Below are positions 4,874 through 5,024 of a stretch of 5,024 bases of DNA, in pieces. How positions within the stretch are numbered: the first letter of the stretch is position 1; every line of letters begins with the position of its first letter. The DNA comes from Spirochaetes bacterium GWF1_49_6 (GTDB lineage Bacteria; Spirochaetota; Brevinematia; Brevinematales; GWF1-51-8): NCBI GenBank assembly GCA_001829395.1, contig MIBD01000132.1:1-5024 (forward strand), written 5' to 3'. The notes beneath the pieces were generated by a model that made no database searches, was not told the DNA's origin, and saw nothing but the letters and a program-made list of their open reading frames with translations. The position numbers were made by a program, and so were the translations under genes.

Positions 4874-5024
4874 TTATATGAATCGAAATTTACAGAAGTT
4901 TTCGCTTTCGGCTCGTGCGAATAATTGTCTATCTGATACTACCATCATTTCACAGTTTGAAATCTTCGCCGAAGCTAACTGAATACTGTCCAGCGATTTC
5001 ATTCCCAACCGCTGAATTAAGTCG
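4874..5024 (-). CDS. PIN-domain protein, VapC-like (C-terminal part, cut by the window edge)
   Basis: The minus strand is open from the right edge to a TAA at 4874-4876, giving the last 49 residues of a protein. They read as the C-terminal part of a PIN domain. LGMKSLDSIQLASAKI carries the Asp of the usual G-x-x-x-x-D-(A/S)-(I/L)-x-L-A-x-A motif, and VVSDRQLFARA carries the later acidic Asp in the usual 'fvT/S-D-xxL' context. Many PIN proteins with this layout are VapC ribonuclease toxins of type II toxin-antitoxin systems, normally encoded just after a small antitoxin gene. Here that region lies outside the window, so toxin function cannot be asserted. The stretch is visibly less GC-rich than the other genes. 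The lipoprotein promoter follows it closely on the same strand. Confidence 0.72.
   Translation of the reverse strand, partial: DLIQRLGMKSLDSIQLASAKISNCEMMVVSDRQLFARAESENFCKFRFI

Noticed and set aside
4878..4982. Plus-strand 34-codon open frame preceded by GGAGG at 4862-4866
   Set aside because: It is antisense to the PIN-domain gene end, has an 11-nt spacing, and its translation (MNRNLQKFSL...) has no recognisable features. The minus-strand reading matches a known domain.

Overview
The window comes from a bacterial chromosome. Coding GC is moderate (roughly 50%, estimated by eye). Genes are compact, have Shine-Dalgarno sites and start with ATG, and two promoters look sigma-70-like. Gene content (flavin-dependent thymidylate synthase, RarA/MgsA, a BI-1-like membrane protein, a UPF0316 membrane protein and a lipoprotein) does not fix the phylum. 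ThyX plus UPF0316 would fit Spirochaetota, Bacillota or an uncultivated lineage, but that is inference only.

Layout. Bases 1-216 are non-coding and hold an 86-bp-period tandem repeat that ends about 10 bp before the rarA stop codon. Bases 217-2918 are a minus-strand operon transcribed as BI-1-like protein -> thyX -> rarA. The thyX and rarA genes overlap by one base (TAATG), and a good promoter (TTGCGA-17 bp-TATAAT) precedes the first gene. Bases 2919-3040 are a divergent intergenic region. A UPF0316/DUF2179 membrane protein lies on the plus strand at 3041-3622. Bases 3623-3843 separate two convergent genes. They contain a copy of the last 26 bp of the facing lipoprotein gene, a probable hairpin-plus-T-tract terminator, and a nested palindromic repeat of about 110 bp. 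The minus-strand gene at 3844-4797 encodes a secreted lipoprotein with a C-terminal Cys/His domain resembling NlpC/P60 or CHAP, and has its own strong promoter (TTGACA-17 bp-TAATAT). The right edge (4874-5024, minus strand) carries the last 49 codons of a PIN-domain, VapC-like protein that continues outside the window.

How the genes may fit together. ThyX makes dTMP and RarA acts at stalled replication forks. Their tight coupling suggests co-expression of precursor supply and fork maintenance, but this is inferred from context. The BI-1-like protein heads the operon with no obvious mechanistic link. The lipoprotein and UPF0316 genes appear independently transcribed. No complete novel defence or mobile system is visible. 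The most interesting material is the repeat structure at the gene ends, the duplicated gene terminus and the under-characterised lipoprotein.
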